Assembly: GCA_027064715.1 (NCBI GenBank)
Contig: JAMOPG010000142.1
Coordinates: 1-41,027, forward strand
Direction: 5' to 3'
Source of the DNA: Desulfobacterales bacterium
GTDB taxonomy: Bacteria; Desulfobacterota; Desulfovibrionia; Desulfovibrionales; Desulfothermaceae
Length of the DNA stretch: 41,027 nt
Below are positions 9,560 to 19,455 of the stretch, in pieces. The number at the start of each line of letters is the position of its first letter. Positions within the stretch are counted from its first letter, which is position 1. The notes under the pieces were generated by a model. That model did not search any database, was not told the DNA's origin, and saw only the letters and a program-made list of their open reading frames with translations. Both the position numbers and the translations under genes were made by a program.

Positions 9560-9580
9560 ATTTCTAAGTTATATTCAAAA
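9554..9580. terminator. Weak bidirectional terminator-like hairpin between ogt and lpxI
   Basis: TTTTGAAT (9554-9561) and ATTCAAAA (9573-9580) form an 8-bp perfect stem with an 11-nt loop exactly between the two convergent stop codons. The outer bases are A/T on each strand so it could serve both directions, but it is AT-rich and the T-tracts are short. Function is inferred from placement. Confidence 0.4.
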
Positions 9581-10408
9581 TTATTCAAGTTCCTCAAGAT
9601 CTTCACATATGCCAATTATAGAAATCCCTTTTTTATTAGCGAGTGAAATAGCTTCTTTTTTTTGAAAAAAAAGACTCTTATCTGCTTCAACAGCCAGGCA
9701 AGAACCTCCCGCCTCTATCATGGTCTCAATGGTTTTTATCCCGATACTTGGCTGATCAACTAGAGGAGATTGATTGGGTTTAAATATCTTTATAACCACA
9801 AACCCATCTTTTACCAAGGTCCCGGCCCTTTGAATTGTTGCATCAGTACCTTCCATGGCTTCAACTGCTACCACCATTTTTTGTTTCACAACAATCGTCT
9901 GTCCAATATCCAATTCTCCAATCTTTTTGGCAATGGGAAATCCATATTTTATATCTTCTATTTCCCATTTACTGGGCCTTTTTGTGGTCAAAATCCCTTT
10001 TGGCATTGTAAGAGAGGGTATAAATTTTGACGGTGGTACCACTTCAAATCCTTCCTCCTGAAAGAACTTTACAATGGTCTCTAAGATTTCATTATCAGAA
10101 TGAGCCTTTAGCCTAAACAAGAGCTTCGCTGCTTTAAAATCAGGTCTTATATTCAATGCCTTGGGTTTATTTAGCGCACCTGCTAATACAATTTGTTTCA
10201 CATTATTTTTTTTTAAAAAATTAATGATCTTACCCAGTTGTCCCACATGAACCCAGATGATATTTGGGCAGATAGTCCCTATTTCTTTCCTAGTATGTCC
10301 TTTAAATGCAACAACATAAGGGATATACCCAACATCAGATGTCCCGTGAGCCACTAAAAAGGGAAATTCCCCTTCCCCTGCTATTATTCCTATTTTATTT
10401 ATTCCCAT
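9581..10408 (-). CDS. lpxI: UDP-2,3-diacylglucosamine pyrophosphatase LpxI
   Basis: Cleaves UDP-2,3-diacylglucosamine to lipid X and UMP, the fourth step of lipid A synthesis; it replaces the unrelated LpxH. 275 residues. The N-terminal domain begins KIGIIAGEGEFPFLVAHG. The C-terminal catalytic part (former DUF1009) includes DIGQTIVVKQKMVVAVEAMEG, GTDATIQRAG and KPNQSPLVDQPSIGIKTIETM, all typical of the family. It is the last gene of the envelope operon and overlaps lpxA by 10 nt, implying translational coupling. LpxI instead of LpxH fits alpha- and deltaproteobacterial lineages. Confidence 0.94.
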   Translation of the reverse strand: MGINKIGIIAGEGEFPFLVAHGTSDVGYIPYVVAFKGHTRKEIGTICPNIIWVHVGQLGKIINFLKKNNVKQIVLAGALNKPKALNIRPDFKAAKLLFRLKAHSDNEILETIVKFFQEEGFEVVPPSKFIPSLTMPKGILTTKRPSKWEIEDIKYGFPIAKKIGELDIGQTIVVKQKMVVAVEAMEGTDATIQRAGTLVKDGFVVIKIFKPNQSPLVDQPSIGIKTIETMIEAGGSCLAVEADKSLFFQKKEAISLANKKGISIIGICEDLEELE

Positions 10409-11202
10409 AACTGACTTTTGTTAGTTGTTATGATTCCCCTTTCACTCCTTTTTACAAAGTCAATAAGGGTAGCTACATGTGGATCATCTGGTATTTCTTC
10501 TAATACCTTTTTTATGGCCTCTTCTTTTTTAAGTCCTGATCTCCAGAGTATCCTGTAGGCCTTTTTCAGGTTTTTTATATTTTTTGAAGAAAATCCTCGT
10601 CTTCTAAGTCCAATTACGTTTAACCCCCTCATGGTACCTCTCTCTCCAGCAACTAAAGTATAAGGAGGAACATCTTGGGCAACTCCCGTCATTCCACCAA
10701 TATAGGAGTATTTTCCAATGCGAACAAATTGATGAACAGCACTTAGTCCACCTAGTATAGCACCCTGTTCTATTATAACATGTCCAGCTAGAGATGCTGC
10801 ATTTGCCATTATGACCTCATCTTCTAAAATACAGTCATGGGCAACATGGGCATATGCCATGATAAGACACCTGGATCCAATCTTTGTCACTCCTCCACCA
10901 TGTTCTGTTCCCCTATGTAAGGTCACATACTCTCTAATACAATTTTCATCTCCAACTATCAGATAAGTCTCTTCTCCTTTAAATTTTAGATCCTGAGGTG
11001 GTCCTCCTATGCATGCATATGCATAAATATGATTGTTTTTCCCAAGCTTTGTATATTTTTTTATATTTGCAAATGCATCTATCTTGCATCCATCTCCAAT
11101 TTCCACCTTATCTTCTATCACTACGTATGGTCCAATATAAACATCTTTTCCTATTTTGGCATTTTTGTCTACAATAGCAGTTGGATGAATCTCAGTGCCC
11201 AT
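10399..11202 (-). CDS. lpxA: Acyl-ACP--UDP-N-acetylglucosamine O-acyltransferase LpxA
   Basis: First step of lipid A synthesis: adds a 3-hydroxyacyl chain to the 3-OH of UDP-GlcNAc. 267 residues. The protein opens with left-handed beta-helix hexapeptide repeats (IHPTAIVDKNAKIGKDVYIG...), contains the catalytic-histidine segment MAYAHVAHDC and the HQFVRIGKYSYIGGMTGVAQDVPP stretch in two contiguous parts, and ends with a helical acyl-acceptor domain. GGAGG lies before the ATG, which directly abuts the fabZ stop codon. Confidence 0.96.
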   Translation of the reverse strand: MGTEIHPTAIVDKNAKIGKDVYIGPYVVIEDKVEIGDGCKIDAFANIKKYTKLGKNNHIYAYACIGGPPQDLKFKGEETYLIVGDENCIREYVTLHRGTEHGGGVTKIGSRCLIMAYAHVAHDCILEDEVIMANAASLAGHVIIEQGAILGGLSAVHQFVRIGKYSYIGGMTGVAQDVPPYTLVAGERGTMRGLNVIGLRRRGFSSKNIKNLKKAYRILWRSGLKKEEAIKKVLEEIPDDPHVATLIDFVKRSERGIITTNKSQLWE

Positions 11203-11658
11203 TTAATCCTCCTTGTCAACTAGGGCAGCAGTTAGAATCCCATCTGTAGTCAATTTTTCTCCAACCCAGGCTTCACCCTTCATCTTCCATATATTGAACT
11301 TATTTTTTAGATAAAAAGCCTTAAGAATCAATTGATCTCCTGGATATACTGGCCTTCTAAATCTCACTTTTTCAATGCTACTAAATAAAAAGATCTTATC
11401 TCGTGGTATCTCTGGAAAGCTTTTTATTATTAAAATTCCTCCAGTTTGTGCCATTGCCTCCACAATCAATACCCCTGGCATAACAGGATATGAAGGAAAG
11501 TGTCCTTGAAAAAAAGGCTCATTTATGGTTACATTTTTGATTGCAACAATAGATTCTCCTTTTTTTAATTCCACCACCCTATCAACCAACAAAAAAGGAA
11601 ATCTATGTGGCAGTAACTCCAAGATCTTTTTGATATCTATTTGGGGATTTTCCTTCAT
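11203..11658 (-). CDS. fabZ: 3-hydroxyacyl-[acyl-carrier-protein] dehydratase FabZ
   Basis: Dehydrates 3-hydroxyacyl-ACP in fatty acid elongation and so competes with LpxA and LpxD for the same 3-hydroxyacyl-ACP pool. 151 residues, hot-dog fold. The active-site pair is His53 in GHFPSYPVMPG and Glu67 in VEAMAQ. The N-terminal LPHRFPFLLVDRV is diagnostic. Cotranscription with lpxD and lpxA is the classic arrangement. It lies 9 nt after lpxD and directly before lpxA. Confidence 0.97.
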   Translation of the reverse strand: MKENPQIDIKKILELLPHRFPFLLVDRVVELKKGESIVAIKNVTINEPFFQGHFPSYPVMPGVLIVEAMAQTGGILIIKSFPEIPRDKIFLFSSIEKVRFRRPVYPGDQLILKAFYLKNKFNIWKMKGEAWVGEKLTTDGILTAALVDKED

Positions 11659-11667
11659 CTTTAGACC

Positions 11668-12699
11668 TTATTTATTTTTTATTTGATTTTTTAAATCCTC
11701 TATCTCTTTTTTTAACCTAACTATCTCCTTTCTCATTTCAGGCAATTTGGGAAGTGTTGTAGACATTTTTAAAAAGGTGCTATGATCCATAACAGGAATA
11801 CCGCTATATATTCCGGGTCTTTTAATATCCTTTGCAATACCAGATTTTCCACCAACTATCACATTGTCAGCGATGTTTAAATGCCCTCCAACACCCACCT
11901 GCCCTGCAAGTATTACATTATTGCCAATCTTGGTAGATCCAGCAATTCCCACTTGAGCTACAATCACACAATTGTCTCCCACTTGAACATTGTGACCAAT
12001 TTGCACCTGATTGTCTATCTTGGTACCTTTACCAATCTTGGTCTCCCCTAAAGCTGCCCGATCAATAGTGGTATTTGCCCCAACTTCAACATCATCTTCT
12101 ATGACCACCTTGCCTATTTGTGGAAATTTTTCCCTTTTTGTATCAGCTTGTGCAAATCCAAACCCATCAGCGCCAATGACAACCCCTGGGTGCAATATGA
12201 CCCTGTTTCCAATAGAGCATCCTCCCATTACAGTGACATTGGGATATAATATGCATTCATTCCCTATATGAACATCTTCGCCTATATATGTCCCTGAAAA
12301 AATTTTAGAATTTTTTCCAATATAGGCCCTTGGACCAATATATACAAAGGGATAAATGGTAACACCCGCTTCTATTTTGGCAGTGGGATCAATGTAACTC
12401 AACTCACTAATTCCCTTAAATTCCCCTTGCTCTTTAGCAAATAAAGATACCACCTTTGCAAAATCTAGATAAGGATTGTCACTAATAATGGCACGAGATA
12501 CCTTATCTGAATATTCAGGAGAGAGTATTACAGCTCCCGCCCTCGTAGAGGATAAATAAGTGGCATACTTTAGATTTGCCAGAAAAGAGATCTCATCTTC
12601 TCTGGCATCCATCAAAGTATTGCAACCTCTTATTTCAATATCCTCCCCTGTGAATTCTCTATTTAAAAAAGATGCAATTTCACTTAATTTATACTTCAT
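11668..12699 (-). CDS. lpxD: UDP-3-O-(3-hydroxyacyl)glucosamine N-acyltransferase LpxD
   Basis: Third lipid A step: N-acylates UDP-3-O-acylglucosamine. 343 residues. An N-terminal uridine-binding domain (about 1-100, with [22 protein letters not shown]) precedes a long hexapeptide beta-helix containing GADGFGFA and the catalytic-histidine region [19 protein letters not shown]-terminal helix ([18 protein letters not shown]) looks like the coiled trimer/ACP-binding end. It lies 2 nt after the skp gene and 9 nt before fabZ. Confidence 0.96.
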   Translation of the reverse strand: MKYKLSEIASFLNREFTGEDIEIRGCNTLMDAREDEISFLANLKYATYLSSTRAGAVILSPEYSDKVSRAIISDNPYLDFAKVVSLFAKEQGEFKGISELSYIDPTAKIEAGVTIYPFVYIGPRAYIGKNSKIFSGTYIGEDVHIGNECILYPNVTVMGGCSIGNRVILHPGVVIGADGFGFAQADTKREKFPQIGKVVIEDDVEVGANTTIDRAALGETKIGKGTKIDNQVQIGHNVQVGDNCVIVAQVGIAGSTKIGNNVILAGQVGVGGHLNIADNVIVGGKSGIAKDIKRPGIYSGIPVMDHSTFLKMSTTLPKLPEMRKEIVRLKKEIEDLKNQIKNK

Positions 12700-12701
12700 A
12701 A

Positions 12702-13235
12702 TTACTTCTTCTTTTTTCTATTTCTCCATGCCTGGTTAAACTTCACAATAACCTCTCTGGTTATATCTATTGCATCATCATTATATATTACGCCACTACT
12801 TCTCTTCTCTAATATAAGTGTAAATTTTTTTTGTTTTCCATATTCTTCTATTACCTTTACCAATTTATTAAAAATTGGTTCCATAAGTTGCCTTTCCTTA
12901 ATTTGCATCTTTTTTTGAAAGGTATTGTATAGTGTTTTAAATTCTTGTACTTTCTGTTTATATTCAAGTTCTTTATCAAGTTGTGCCTCTTGAGTTAACA
13001 TAAGCCTCTGTTTTTCAATCTGTTTCTCCAATTTATGTATTGCTTCCTTCTTTTTATTTAAAGTTTCTTTCCATGTTTTAGCTTCCTTTTGAAGCTTGGA
13101 ATTAGCTTCTTTGCCTGCTTCACAATTATAAAGAGCATACTGTAGGTCAACTATTCCTATTTTGATATTTTCTCCATAGGAAATCTGGGCAAAAACAAGG
13201 GGAAAAAACAACATCATAAATACAAATTTCTTCAT
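12702..13235 (-). CDS. skp: Periplasmic chaperone Skp (OmpH family)
   Basis: Jellyfish-shaped trimeric chaperone that carries unfolded outer-membrane proteins to the BAM complex. 177 residues. A cleavable signal peptide (about residues 1-21, ending FAQISYG) precedes the family start [21 protein letters not shown] long coiled-coil tentacle region (about 43-115, rich in K, E and Q) follows, then [21 protein letters not shown], the OmpH core end. AAGGAGGAT precedes the ATG. It sits between bamA and lpxD, the usual place. Confidence 0.93.
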   Translation of the reverse strand: MKKFVFMMLFFPLVFAQISYGENIKIGIVDLQYALYNCEAGKEANSKLQKEAKTWKETLNKKKEAIHKLEKQIEKQRLMLTQEAQLDKELEYKQKVQEFKTLYNTFQKKMQIKERQLMEPIFNKLVKVIEEYGKQKKFTLILEKRSSGVIYNDDAIDITREVIVKFNQAWRNRKKKK

Positions 13236-13258
13236 AACTATCCTCCTTAAAATTATTT

Positions 13259-15910
13259 TTAAAAGAATGTACCAACAGAAAATTCAAATTTTCCATTGTT
13301 GTCCTTCAGATTATCCAGTGGATATCCATATTCAATTCTTAGAGGTCCCATTGGGGAATTCCATCTAATACCAGCTCCCACACTTTTGTATAGATCTAGA
13401 TCAAACATTTCATTTTTTTCCCACACATTTCCAGCATCAAAGAACACAAGTCCAATTAGTCCCATATCCTGTTTTATTGGAAAAGTTATTTCTGTATTTG
13501 TAAAGTACATCTTATATCCACCAACCTCATTTCCTTCATCATCATAGCTACAGATATCTCTATAATCGTAACCCCTTACAGAATTTAGACCTCCCAGATA
13601 ATATCTTTCAAAATCAGGCACATCTTCTCCACTATTCTCAAATAACATGCCCGATTCAAAGTGGAAATTAAAGATAAATTTCCAGATCAATGGGCGGTGA
13701 TAAGCAAATTCATAGCCTAATTTGATGAAATTGTCATCCCCTCCCAAAATACCTCCTGAATATTCTAAAGAAAGCCTATTAAGGGTACCTTTTGTGGGAT
13801 TAAATTTTTTATCAGTGGAATCCCTAACAATAGCAGTAGAGACTGAGTTTGCAAGATTATAACCTTCTATATCCTTTATTTCATCACTGGCATCTTCCTC
13901 AATATCAAAAACTTTATATCTTTCAACAGATACATTCCAATAAAGCCTAGTAAAACGTCCCACTGTGTATGCAAATCTCACAGCTCCTCCAACTCTGTTT
14001 AGCGTATAGTCATCATATTCTCTTTCAGTATGGTATAAATCTGTTCCTACTCCAAGTGGACCGTCATATAAATGGGGATTCCAAAAGCCCAAGGAAAAAT
14101 AAGATGAAGAGGTTCCAAAGCTTCCCTGAAACGACAACTCATATCCTCTTCCATATAGGTTTCTTTCTGTGATTTTACCTGTAAAAAATACCTTATCTAT
14201 GCTCGAATATCCAGCGCCTGCACTGAAAAATCCTGTGCTTTTTTCTTTTAATTTTACCTTTAAGTCCATCTCATTTGGTTTTGATGCGGGAATTGTCTCT
14301 ATATTTACCTCTTCAAAATAGTCTAATTTTGTGAGCATTTGCTTTGAAAAGTCAATATTTTTTGCACTAAATCTATCTCCATCACTAATAGCCAAATATC
14401 TTCTTATCACATTTTCCCTAGTCTTTTTATTTCCTTCTATTAAGACCCTATTTATATAAACAACATCCCGTTTGGAAATATTGAACTCTATGTCTACCAC
14501 TCTTTTTTCTAAGTTTCTTGATAAATCCACAGATACCTCGGCAAAGGCGTATCCATAATCAGCATAAAATTTTCTTAAGTTCTCTGTATCCTTTCTTAAA
14601 ACAGACCTGTCAAAATATTTGTTTTTCTTTTTTAGATCGTTTATCTTTATTATTTTGAGTAAATCTTCCTTTGGTACTATCAAATCTCCTTTAAATTTTA
14701 TGTTTCCAATTTTATATCTTTCCCCTTCAATCACATAAAAGGTGATATAGATGCCATCTTTTTTAAATTCTACTTTAGGTTGCCCTACCTTTACATCAAT
14801 AAATCCTTTATTGGCATAATAAGCCTCTATGGCTGCTACGTCCCTATCTAGCATCTCCTCCTTTAACACTCCACTGCCTGTGAGCCATGAAAACAGTCCC
14901 CTTTCCTTTAGAGCCAACACGTCTTTTACATCATCTTCATCTAATTGTTTTACTCCCTTGATAGTGATCTTTTTTATGTATAGTTTTTTCCCTTCTTCAA
15001 TGTTTAATATAAGTTCTGCCCTACCTCTGGATACCTCTTTTATTGAATAATAGATCTTTACATTATAATATCCTTTCTTTTTGTATAATTCTCTAATTTT
15101 TTCTAAATCAGAGCTAAGCACCTTTAAATTTAACAAACCCTTTGGCTTTGTATCCATTGTTTCTATTATATCATCTTTATCTATTGCTTTAGCTCCTTTT
15201 ATCTGTATTGTGCCTATAATTGGTTTTTCTTTTACATCAAAGGTAATAATTTTACCTTCATATGTATCGTCTGCATATACAGAAATATCATCAAAATATC
15301 CTGTATCATATAATCTTTTTATATCTTCATCTATCTTTTTTAGATCAAAAATATCCCCTTCTTTTTCCTGTAGTCTCATTAAAACTACATCTGAACCTAA
15401 TACTTTATTACCCTTTACCTTTATTTCTTTTATAATCATTTTATGTAGGGCAGCTTCTTTTATTTTGTTTGCTAATTCTAAAATTCCATCTGTTAAAGCG
15501 AGCAAATGTTGCCTTGTTATATATATTGATCTCTGTCCACCAAGATCAAAGGGATCTACCACCATGGCATCTATACTAAATCCATTTCCTATTTGTGTAA
15601 AACTTCCATATACTCCATAATCACAACCTGCTAATATAGTTAGATCTTTTACAATTTGAGAATCCAATTCAGTTATCTGATTTTGTTCTAAAAGTTCAAT
15701 AGTTTCATTAAATGGTTTTATATCAAAGCCCATTTCTTTTAGTTTCTTGTTAAGTAACTTGGGAAGGTCTTCTGCAATGTAGGCATTTTTTTTATCTCCA
15801 TTATATCCAAAGGGGAGTACTAATATCTTTACTTGATTACAATATCCCAATTGACACCACGGCATAAACAATATAACATATAATATAAAAAAGATAGTTT
15901 TTTTTAACAT
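13259..15910 (-). CDS. bamA: Outer membrane protein assembly factor BamA with extra N-terminal domain
   Basis: Omp85 protein that inserts beta-barrel proteins into the outer membrane. 883 residues, longer than the roughly 800 of enterobacterial BamA. Order: signal peptide (about 1-24); a globular domain of about 130 residues starting VKILVLPFGYNGDKKN and including GCDYGVYGSFTQIGNGFSID, resembling TolB-N/CsgG/FlgO-type modules; five POTRA repeats from about residue 158 (IIKEIKVKGNKVL onward); and a 16-strand barrel with the loop-6 signature VRGYDYRD and a C-terminal aromatic, FSVGTFF. It overlaps lolD by 7 nt and precedes skp by 23 nt. Confidence 0.95.
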   Translation of the reverse strand: MLKKTIFFILYVILFMPWCQLGYCNQVKILVLPFGYNGDKKNAYIAEDLPKLLNKKLKEMGFDIKPFNETIELLEQNQITELDSQIVKDLTILAGCDYGVYGSFTQIGNGFSIDAMVVDPFDLGGQRSIYITRQHLLALTDGILELANKIKEAALHKMIIKEIKVKGNKVLGSDVVLMRLQEKEGDIFDLKKIDEDIKRLYDTGYFDDISVYADDTYEGKIITFDVKEKPIIGTIQIKGAKAIDKDDIIETMDTKPKGLLNLKVLSSDLEKIRELYKKKGYYNVKIYYSIKEVSRGRAELILNIEEGKKLYIKKITIKGVKQLDEDDVKDVLALKERGLFSWLTGSGVLKEEMLDRDVAAIEAYYANKGFIDVKVGQPKVEFKKDGIYITFYVIEGERYKIGNIKFKGDLIVPKEDLLKIIKINDLKKKNKYFDRSVLRKDTENLRKFYADYGYAFAEVSVDLSRNLEKRVVDIEFNISKRDVVYINRVLIEGNKKTRENVIRRYLAISDGDRFSAKNIDFSKQMLTKLDYFEEVNIETIPASKPNEMDLKVKLKEKSTGFFSAGAGYSSIDKVFFTGKITERNLYGRGYELSFQGSFGTSSSYFSLGFWNPHLYDGPLGVGTDLYHTEREYDDYTLNRVGGAVRFAYTVGRFTRLYWNVSVERYKVFDIEEDASDEIKDIEGYNLANSVSTAIVRDSTDKKFNPTKGTLNRLSLEYSGGILGGDDNFIKLGYEFAYHRPLIWKFIFNFHFESGMLFENSGEDVPDFERYYLGGLNSVRGYDYRDICSYDDEGNEVGGYKMYFTNTEITFPIKQDMGLIGLVFFDAGNVWEKNEMFDLDLYKSVGAGIRWNSPMGPLRIEYGYPLDNLKDNNGKFEFSVGTFF

Positions 15911-16584
15911 ACGATCATTCCATCTTTTAAAACTAAAGTGTGAGTCATCATTGATGCCAATTCCAGATTATGGGTAACCATTAGGATTGTAATACCCATC
16001 TCCTTATTTAATTTTTTGAAAATAGTGGCTATATTTATTGCATTTTGATAATCTAAATTCCCTGTGGGTTCGTCAGCCAAGATTACCTCTGGTGAGGTAA
16101 CTAGTGCCCTTGCGATTGCAACAAGTTGTCTTTCTCCACCTGATAGGGTTGGGACCATTTGTCCTTTTTTTCTATACATTCCAATAACCTCTAACACTTC
16201 TTGGGCCTTTTTATAAGCAATTTTTTTTGGCGTATTTGCAATTAAAAGTGGCATTGCCACATTTTCTATTACATTGAACTCTGGTAAAAGATGGTGGAAT
16301 TGAAAAACAAAACCCACATGTTTATTTCTAAAATTGGCACGTTCTTTTTCCGTCATTTTAGTTATATCTACACCTTTGAAAAGGACCTTTCCTTTTGTTG
16401 GAAAATCAAGGCCTCCCAATATATGTAAAAGTGTGGTCTTACCAGATCCTGATGCACCTACAATGGCTATCTGCTCTCCCTTTGATATCTTTAAGTTTAT
16501 ATCTTTTAAGATTTCTATCTCTTCATAAGGCAAGACAATCTTTTTAGATAGATTTTCAATATAATATAATGAGTTATTATTCAT
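15904..16584 (-). CDS. lolD: Lipoprotein-releasing ABC transporter ATPase LolD
   Basis: ATPase of the LolCDE machine that extracts lipoproteins from the inner membrane. 226 residues. Walker A GASGSGKT at 43-50, Q-loop near 95, signature LSGGE at 147-151, Walker B ILADEPTGNLD around 168-178, and the H-switch in MVTHNLELA. The MacB/LolD subgroup shows in DEPTGNLD. It overlaps the upstream lolC/E gene by 8 nt and the downstream bamA by 7 nt, so the three genes are translationally coupled. Confidence 0.94.
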   Translation of the reverse strand: MNNNSLYYIENLSKKIVLPYEEIEILKDINLKISKGEQIAIVGASGSGKTTLLHILGGLDFPTKGKVLFKGVDITKMTEKERANFRNKHVGFVFQFHHLLPEFNVIENVAMPLLIANTPKKIAYKKAQEVLEVIGMYRKKGQMVPTLSGGERQLVAIARALVTSPEVILADEPTGNLDYQNAINIATIFKKLNKEMGITILMVTHNLELASMMTHTLVLKDGMIVC

Positions 16585-17800
16585 ATCTCAACACCTGTGC
16601 TGGTTCCACCTTTGCGGCCTTAGCTGCAGGATACAACGTAGCTATAAAGCAAAGTGCCAATGCTATAACACCGATTAAGATCATATCTGTCAAATTATAT
16701 TGTATAGGTAGATAATCAAAGTAATAAACATCTTTTGGTAGTGTTATAAATTGATATTTTTTTAGTAAAAAACCGATTACAAGTCCAAAGATATATCCAA
16801 GAGTGATGCCTACCAAGCCTATAATGGTTCCAAGTAACACAAATATCTTTTTTATATTTTTTTTCGTTGCACCCATGGAGAGAAGTATGGCAATATCTTT
16901 TCTTTTTTCCATAACAAGCATAAAAAGAGTGGTAATTATATTAAATGATCCAACTAATATACTCATGGCTAAGATTACACCCATTGCAAATTTTTCCAGT
17001 TTCAGGGCAGAAAATAGACTTTTGTTCATATCCATCCAAGTCTGAATATAAAACTCAGGCCCCAATATCTTTTTTAGATTTTTTGCTACTAATCTTGCTT
17101 TATAGATATCTGTAATCCCAACTTCAATGCCTGTTATAACATCTTTTTTAAAACCAATTAATCTTTGGGCAGATTTAATATTAGTATAGATGAGAGATGA
17201 ATCATATTCATACATTCCAGTGTCAAATATTCCCACCACTTTAAAGACCATCACCTTAGGCATAAAGCCAAATGAAGATACACCTCCAGTGGGGCTCATC
17301 AAATTTAGATAACTCCCTACCCCTACCCCAAGTTTAAGCGCAAGCTCTTTACCTATTATCACAGGGGAGAAGGATGATTTTAGGTCTTTAAATGAACCAA
17401 TTATTATATCTTTGGATAAGGTTAAGACCCCTTTAGATGCTTCAGGGTCAACTGCTCTTAAAACAACACCTTTGACCCCATTTGGTGAACTTACCATAAG
17501 CTCACTATATAAAAAAGGCATTGCCCCTTTTACATATTTTTGAGATTTAATCCTTTCACAGAGCTCTTTATAGTTTTCTATTGGCCCCTTATAACTTGTA
17601 ATAATAATGTGTGCATTGATCCCTAAAATTTTTTCTTGAAGATTTTTGGAAAAACCATTCATCACTCCTAAGACCACAATAAGAGATGCAACACCTATTG
17701 CTATGCCAATAACAGAAAAAATAGAAATGATAGAGATAAAGCTTTGTTTTTTCCTTGTCAAAAAGTATCTAAATGCAATAAAGGTCTCAAACAAGTTCAT
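16577..17800 (-). CDS. lolC: Lipoprotein-releasing ABC transporter permease LolC/LolE
   Basis: Inner-membrane permease partner of LolD. About 407 residues with four membrane segments: one near the N-terminus (FISIISIFSVIGIAIGVASL) and three in the C-terminal FtsX domain, separated by a large periplasmic domain. GVMNGFSKNLQEKILGINAH and YPAAKAAKVEPAQVLRYE are typical. A GTG at 17803 overlaps the lysS stop, but the ATG at 17800 gives MNLFETFIAFRYFL, which matches the usual LolC/E beginning, so I chose ATG. Only one permease gene is present, implying a homodimer rather than a LolC-LolE pair. Confidence 0.93.
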   Translation of the reverse strand: MNLFETFIAFRYFLTRKKQSFISIISIFSVIGIAIGVASLIVVLGVMNGFSKNLQEKILGINAHIIITSYKGPIENYKELCERIKSQKYVKGAMPFLYSELMVSSPNGVKGVVLRAVDPEASKGVLTLSKDIIIGSFKDLKSSFSPVIIGKELALKLGVGVGSYLNLMSPTGGVSSFGFMPKVMVFKVVGIFDTGMYEYDSSLIYTNIKSAQRLIGFKKDVITGIEVGITDIYKARLVAKNLKKILGPEFYIQTWMDMNKSLFSALKLEKFAMGVILAMSILVGSFNIITTLFMLVMEKRKDIAILLSMGATKKNIKKIFVLLGTIIGLVGITLGYIFGLVIGFLLKKYQFITLPKDVYYFDYLPIQYNLTDMILIGVIALALCFIATLYPAAKAAKVEPAQVLRYE

Positions 17801-17802
17801 CA

Positions 17803-19293
17803 CTATTTCTCTGGCTTAAGCAATGGGAAGAGGATTACCTCCCTAATAGAAGGGGAGTCTGTAAGGAGCATAACCAGCCTATCAATACCTATTCCTTCAC
17901 CAGCAGCAGGTGGCATTCCATATTCTAAAGCCCTGATATAATCTTCATCCATAAAATGGGCTTCTTCGTCTCCTTGGGCCTTTTCTTTTATTTGTTCTTC
18001 AAATCTTTTTCTTTGATCCCTAGGGTCATTTAATTCAGAAAACGCATTTGCCATCTCCCTTCCAGCAATAAATAGTTCAAATCTATCTGTAATAGTTGGA
18101 TCTTTTTCATTTCTTCTAGACAAAGGGGATACCTCTGTTGGATAGTGATATATAAAATGAGGTTGGATCAGTTTTGGCTCCACCAATAAATCAAAAAGTT
18201 TAGTCTGAACCTTTCCCAATGTCTCGTAGTGTTTTACATTTTCTCCTAATTGGGTTACCAATTGTTTTGCCCGTGTATAGTCCATGTAATCTTTTTTACT
18301 AAGTCCCCCAATCTTTTCTAATGATTCATAAAAAGAAAGTTTATTCCATGGTGGAGTCAAGTCTATCTCATATCCTTGATATTGAATTTTTTGTGTTCCT
18401 AAGATTTCCAATGCAAGGGATGAAAACATCTCCTCTGTGATTTTAAACAAATCATTATAATCTGCGTATGCCATGTAGAATTCAAGCATGGTAAATTCTG
18501 GATTATGTTGGGTTGATATCCCTTCGTTTCTGAAATTTCTATTTATTTCATATACCTTTTCAAATCCCCCAACCAAAAGTCTTTTAAGATATAATTCAGG
18601 GGCTATTCTCAGATATAATTTCATTCCCAATGCATTGTGATATGTTTCAAATGGCCTTGCAGTTGCACCCCCAGGAATCACCTGCATCATAGGGGTTTCT
18701 ACCTCCATAAAGCCCCTTTCATCCAAAAATTTTCTTATAAATTTTAATATCTTTGTCCTTGTTCTAAATATTTCTCTTGTTGAAGGATTTACAATAAGAT
18801 CCACATATCTTTGTCTATATCTTGCTTCTACATCTTTTAGGCCATGAAATTTCTCAGGCAATGGTCTGAGAGATTTTGTAACAAGCTCAAAATCCAATAC
18901 ATTGAGGGTGAGTTCATTAGTTTTTGTCTTAAATAACCTTCCTTTTACCCCTATAATATCACCTATATCTAATTTTTTTAAAAAGTTATACTTGTCATTA
19001 CCTAACTCTTTTTGTTGCAAAAAGATCTGAATCTTTCCTGATTGATCCTGGATATGTGCAAATGTGGCTTTGCCAAAAGAACGAATAGCCATTATCCTTC
19101 CAGCTACAACAAAACTTTCTTCTACTTTTTCTAGCTCTTCATTTCTGAGTTCCCCATACCTCTCTTTTATTTCTTTTATATCTATTTGCTTTCTAAAAGT
19201 ATTGGGGTATAGATTAATACCTTGTTTTTCCATTAGTTCTGCTTTTTCATACCGTTTAGCAATCACGTTGCTTTTTGGAGTATCTTTGCTCAA
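17803..19293 (-). CDS. lysS: Lysine--tRNA ligase, class II
   Basis: Charges tRNA-Lys. 496 residues. An N-terminal OB-fold anticodon-binding domain (about 55-150, with VVAGRIMAIRSFGKATFAHI) precedes the class II core: motif 1 around KFLDERGFMEVETPMM, motif 2 NRNFRNEGISTQHNPEFTML, motif 3 AGEGIGIDRLVMLL. The start is TTG at 19293, supported by AAGGAG about 8 nt upstream; no in-frame ATG occurs until residue 21. It is the first gene of the nine-gene envelope operon and is followed without gap by lolC/E. Confidence 0.96.
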   Translation of the reverse strand: MSKDTPKSNVIAKRYEKAELMEKQGINLYPNTFRKQIDIKEIKERYGELRNEELEKVEESFVVAGRIMAIRSFGKATFAHIQDQSGKIQIFLQQKELGNDKYNFLKKLDIGDIIGVKGRLFKTKTNELTLNVLDFELVTKSLRPLPEKFHGLKDVEARYRQRYVDLIVNPSTREIFRTRTKILKFIRKFLDERGFMEVETPMMQVIPGGATARPFETYHNALGMKLYLRIAPELYLKRLLVGGFEKVYEINRNFRNEGISTQHNPEFTMLEFYMAYADYNDLFKITEEMFSSLALEILGTQKIQYQGYEIDLTPPWNKLSFYESLEKIGGLSKKDYMDYTRAKQLVTQLGENVKHYETLGKVQTKLFDLLVEPKLIQPHFIYHYPTEVSPLSRRNEKDPTITDRFELFIAGREMANAFSELNDPRDQRKRFEEQIKEKAQGDEEAHFMDEDYIRALEYGMPPAAGEGIGIDRLVMLLTDSPSIREVILFPLLKPEK

Positions 19294-19385
19294 TTTTTCT
19301 CTCCTTCTTCTGGTTTTGCTTTAACTTGTTACCACATATTAATACTCAACGTAGTCACAAAAAAATTATGTAAGAAGATTTAGAA

Positions 19386-19414
19386 TTAATATGTTAAAAA
19401 GAAACTTCAGTCAA
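19386..19414 (-). promoter_or_regulatory. Sigma-70 promoter candidate for the lysS envelope operon
   Basis: On the minus strand, TTGACT (19414-19409, 5 of 6 consensus) is separated by exactly 17 bp from TATTAA (19391-19386, 4 of 6). It lies about 90 bp before the lysS TTG. Spacing and orientation fit; usage is inferred. Confidence 0.5.
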
Positions 19415-19455
19415 GGAATGGAATATGTTCTTGAGTTTTTATAAGAACTTATTTA

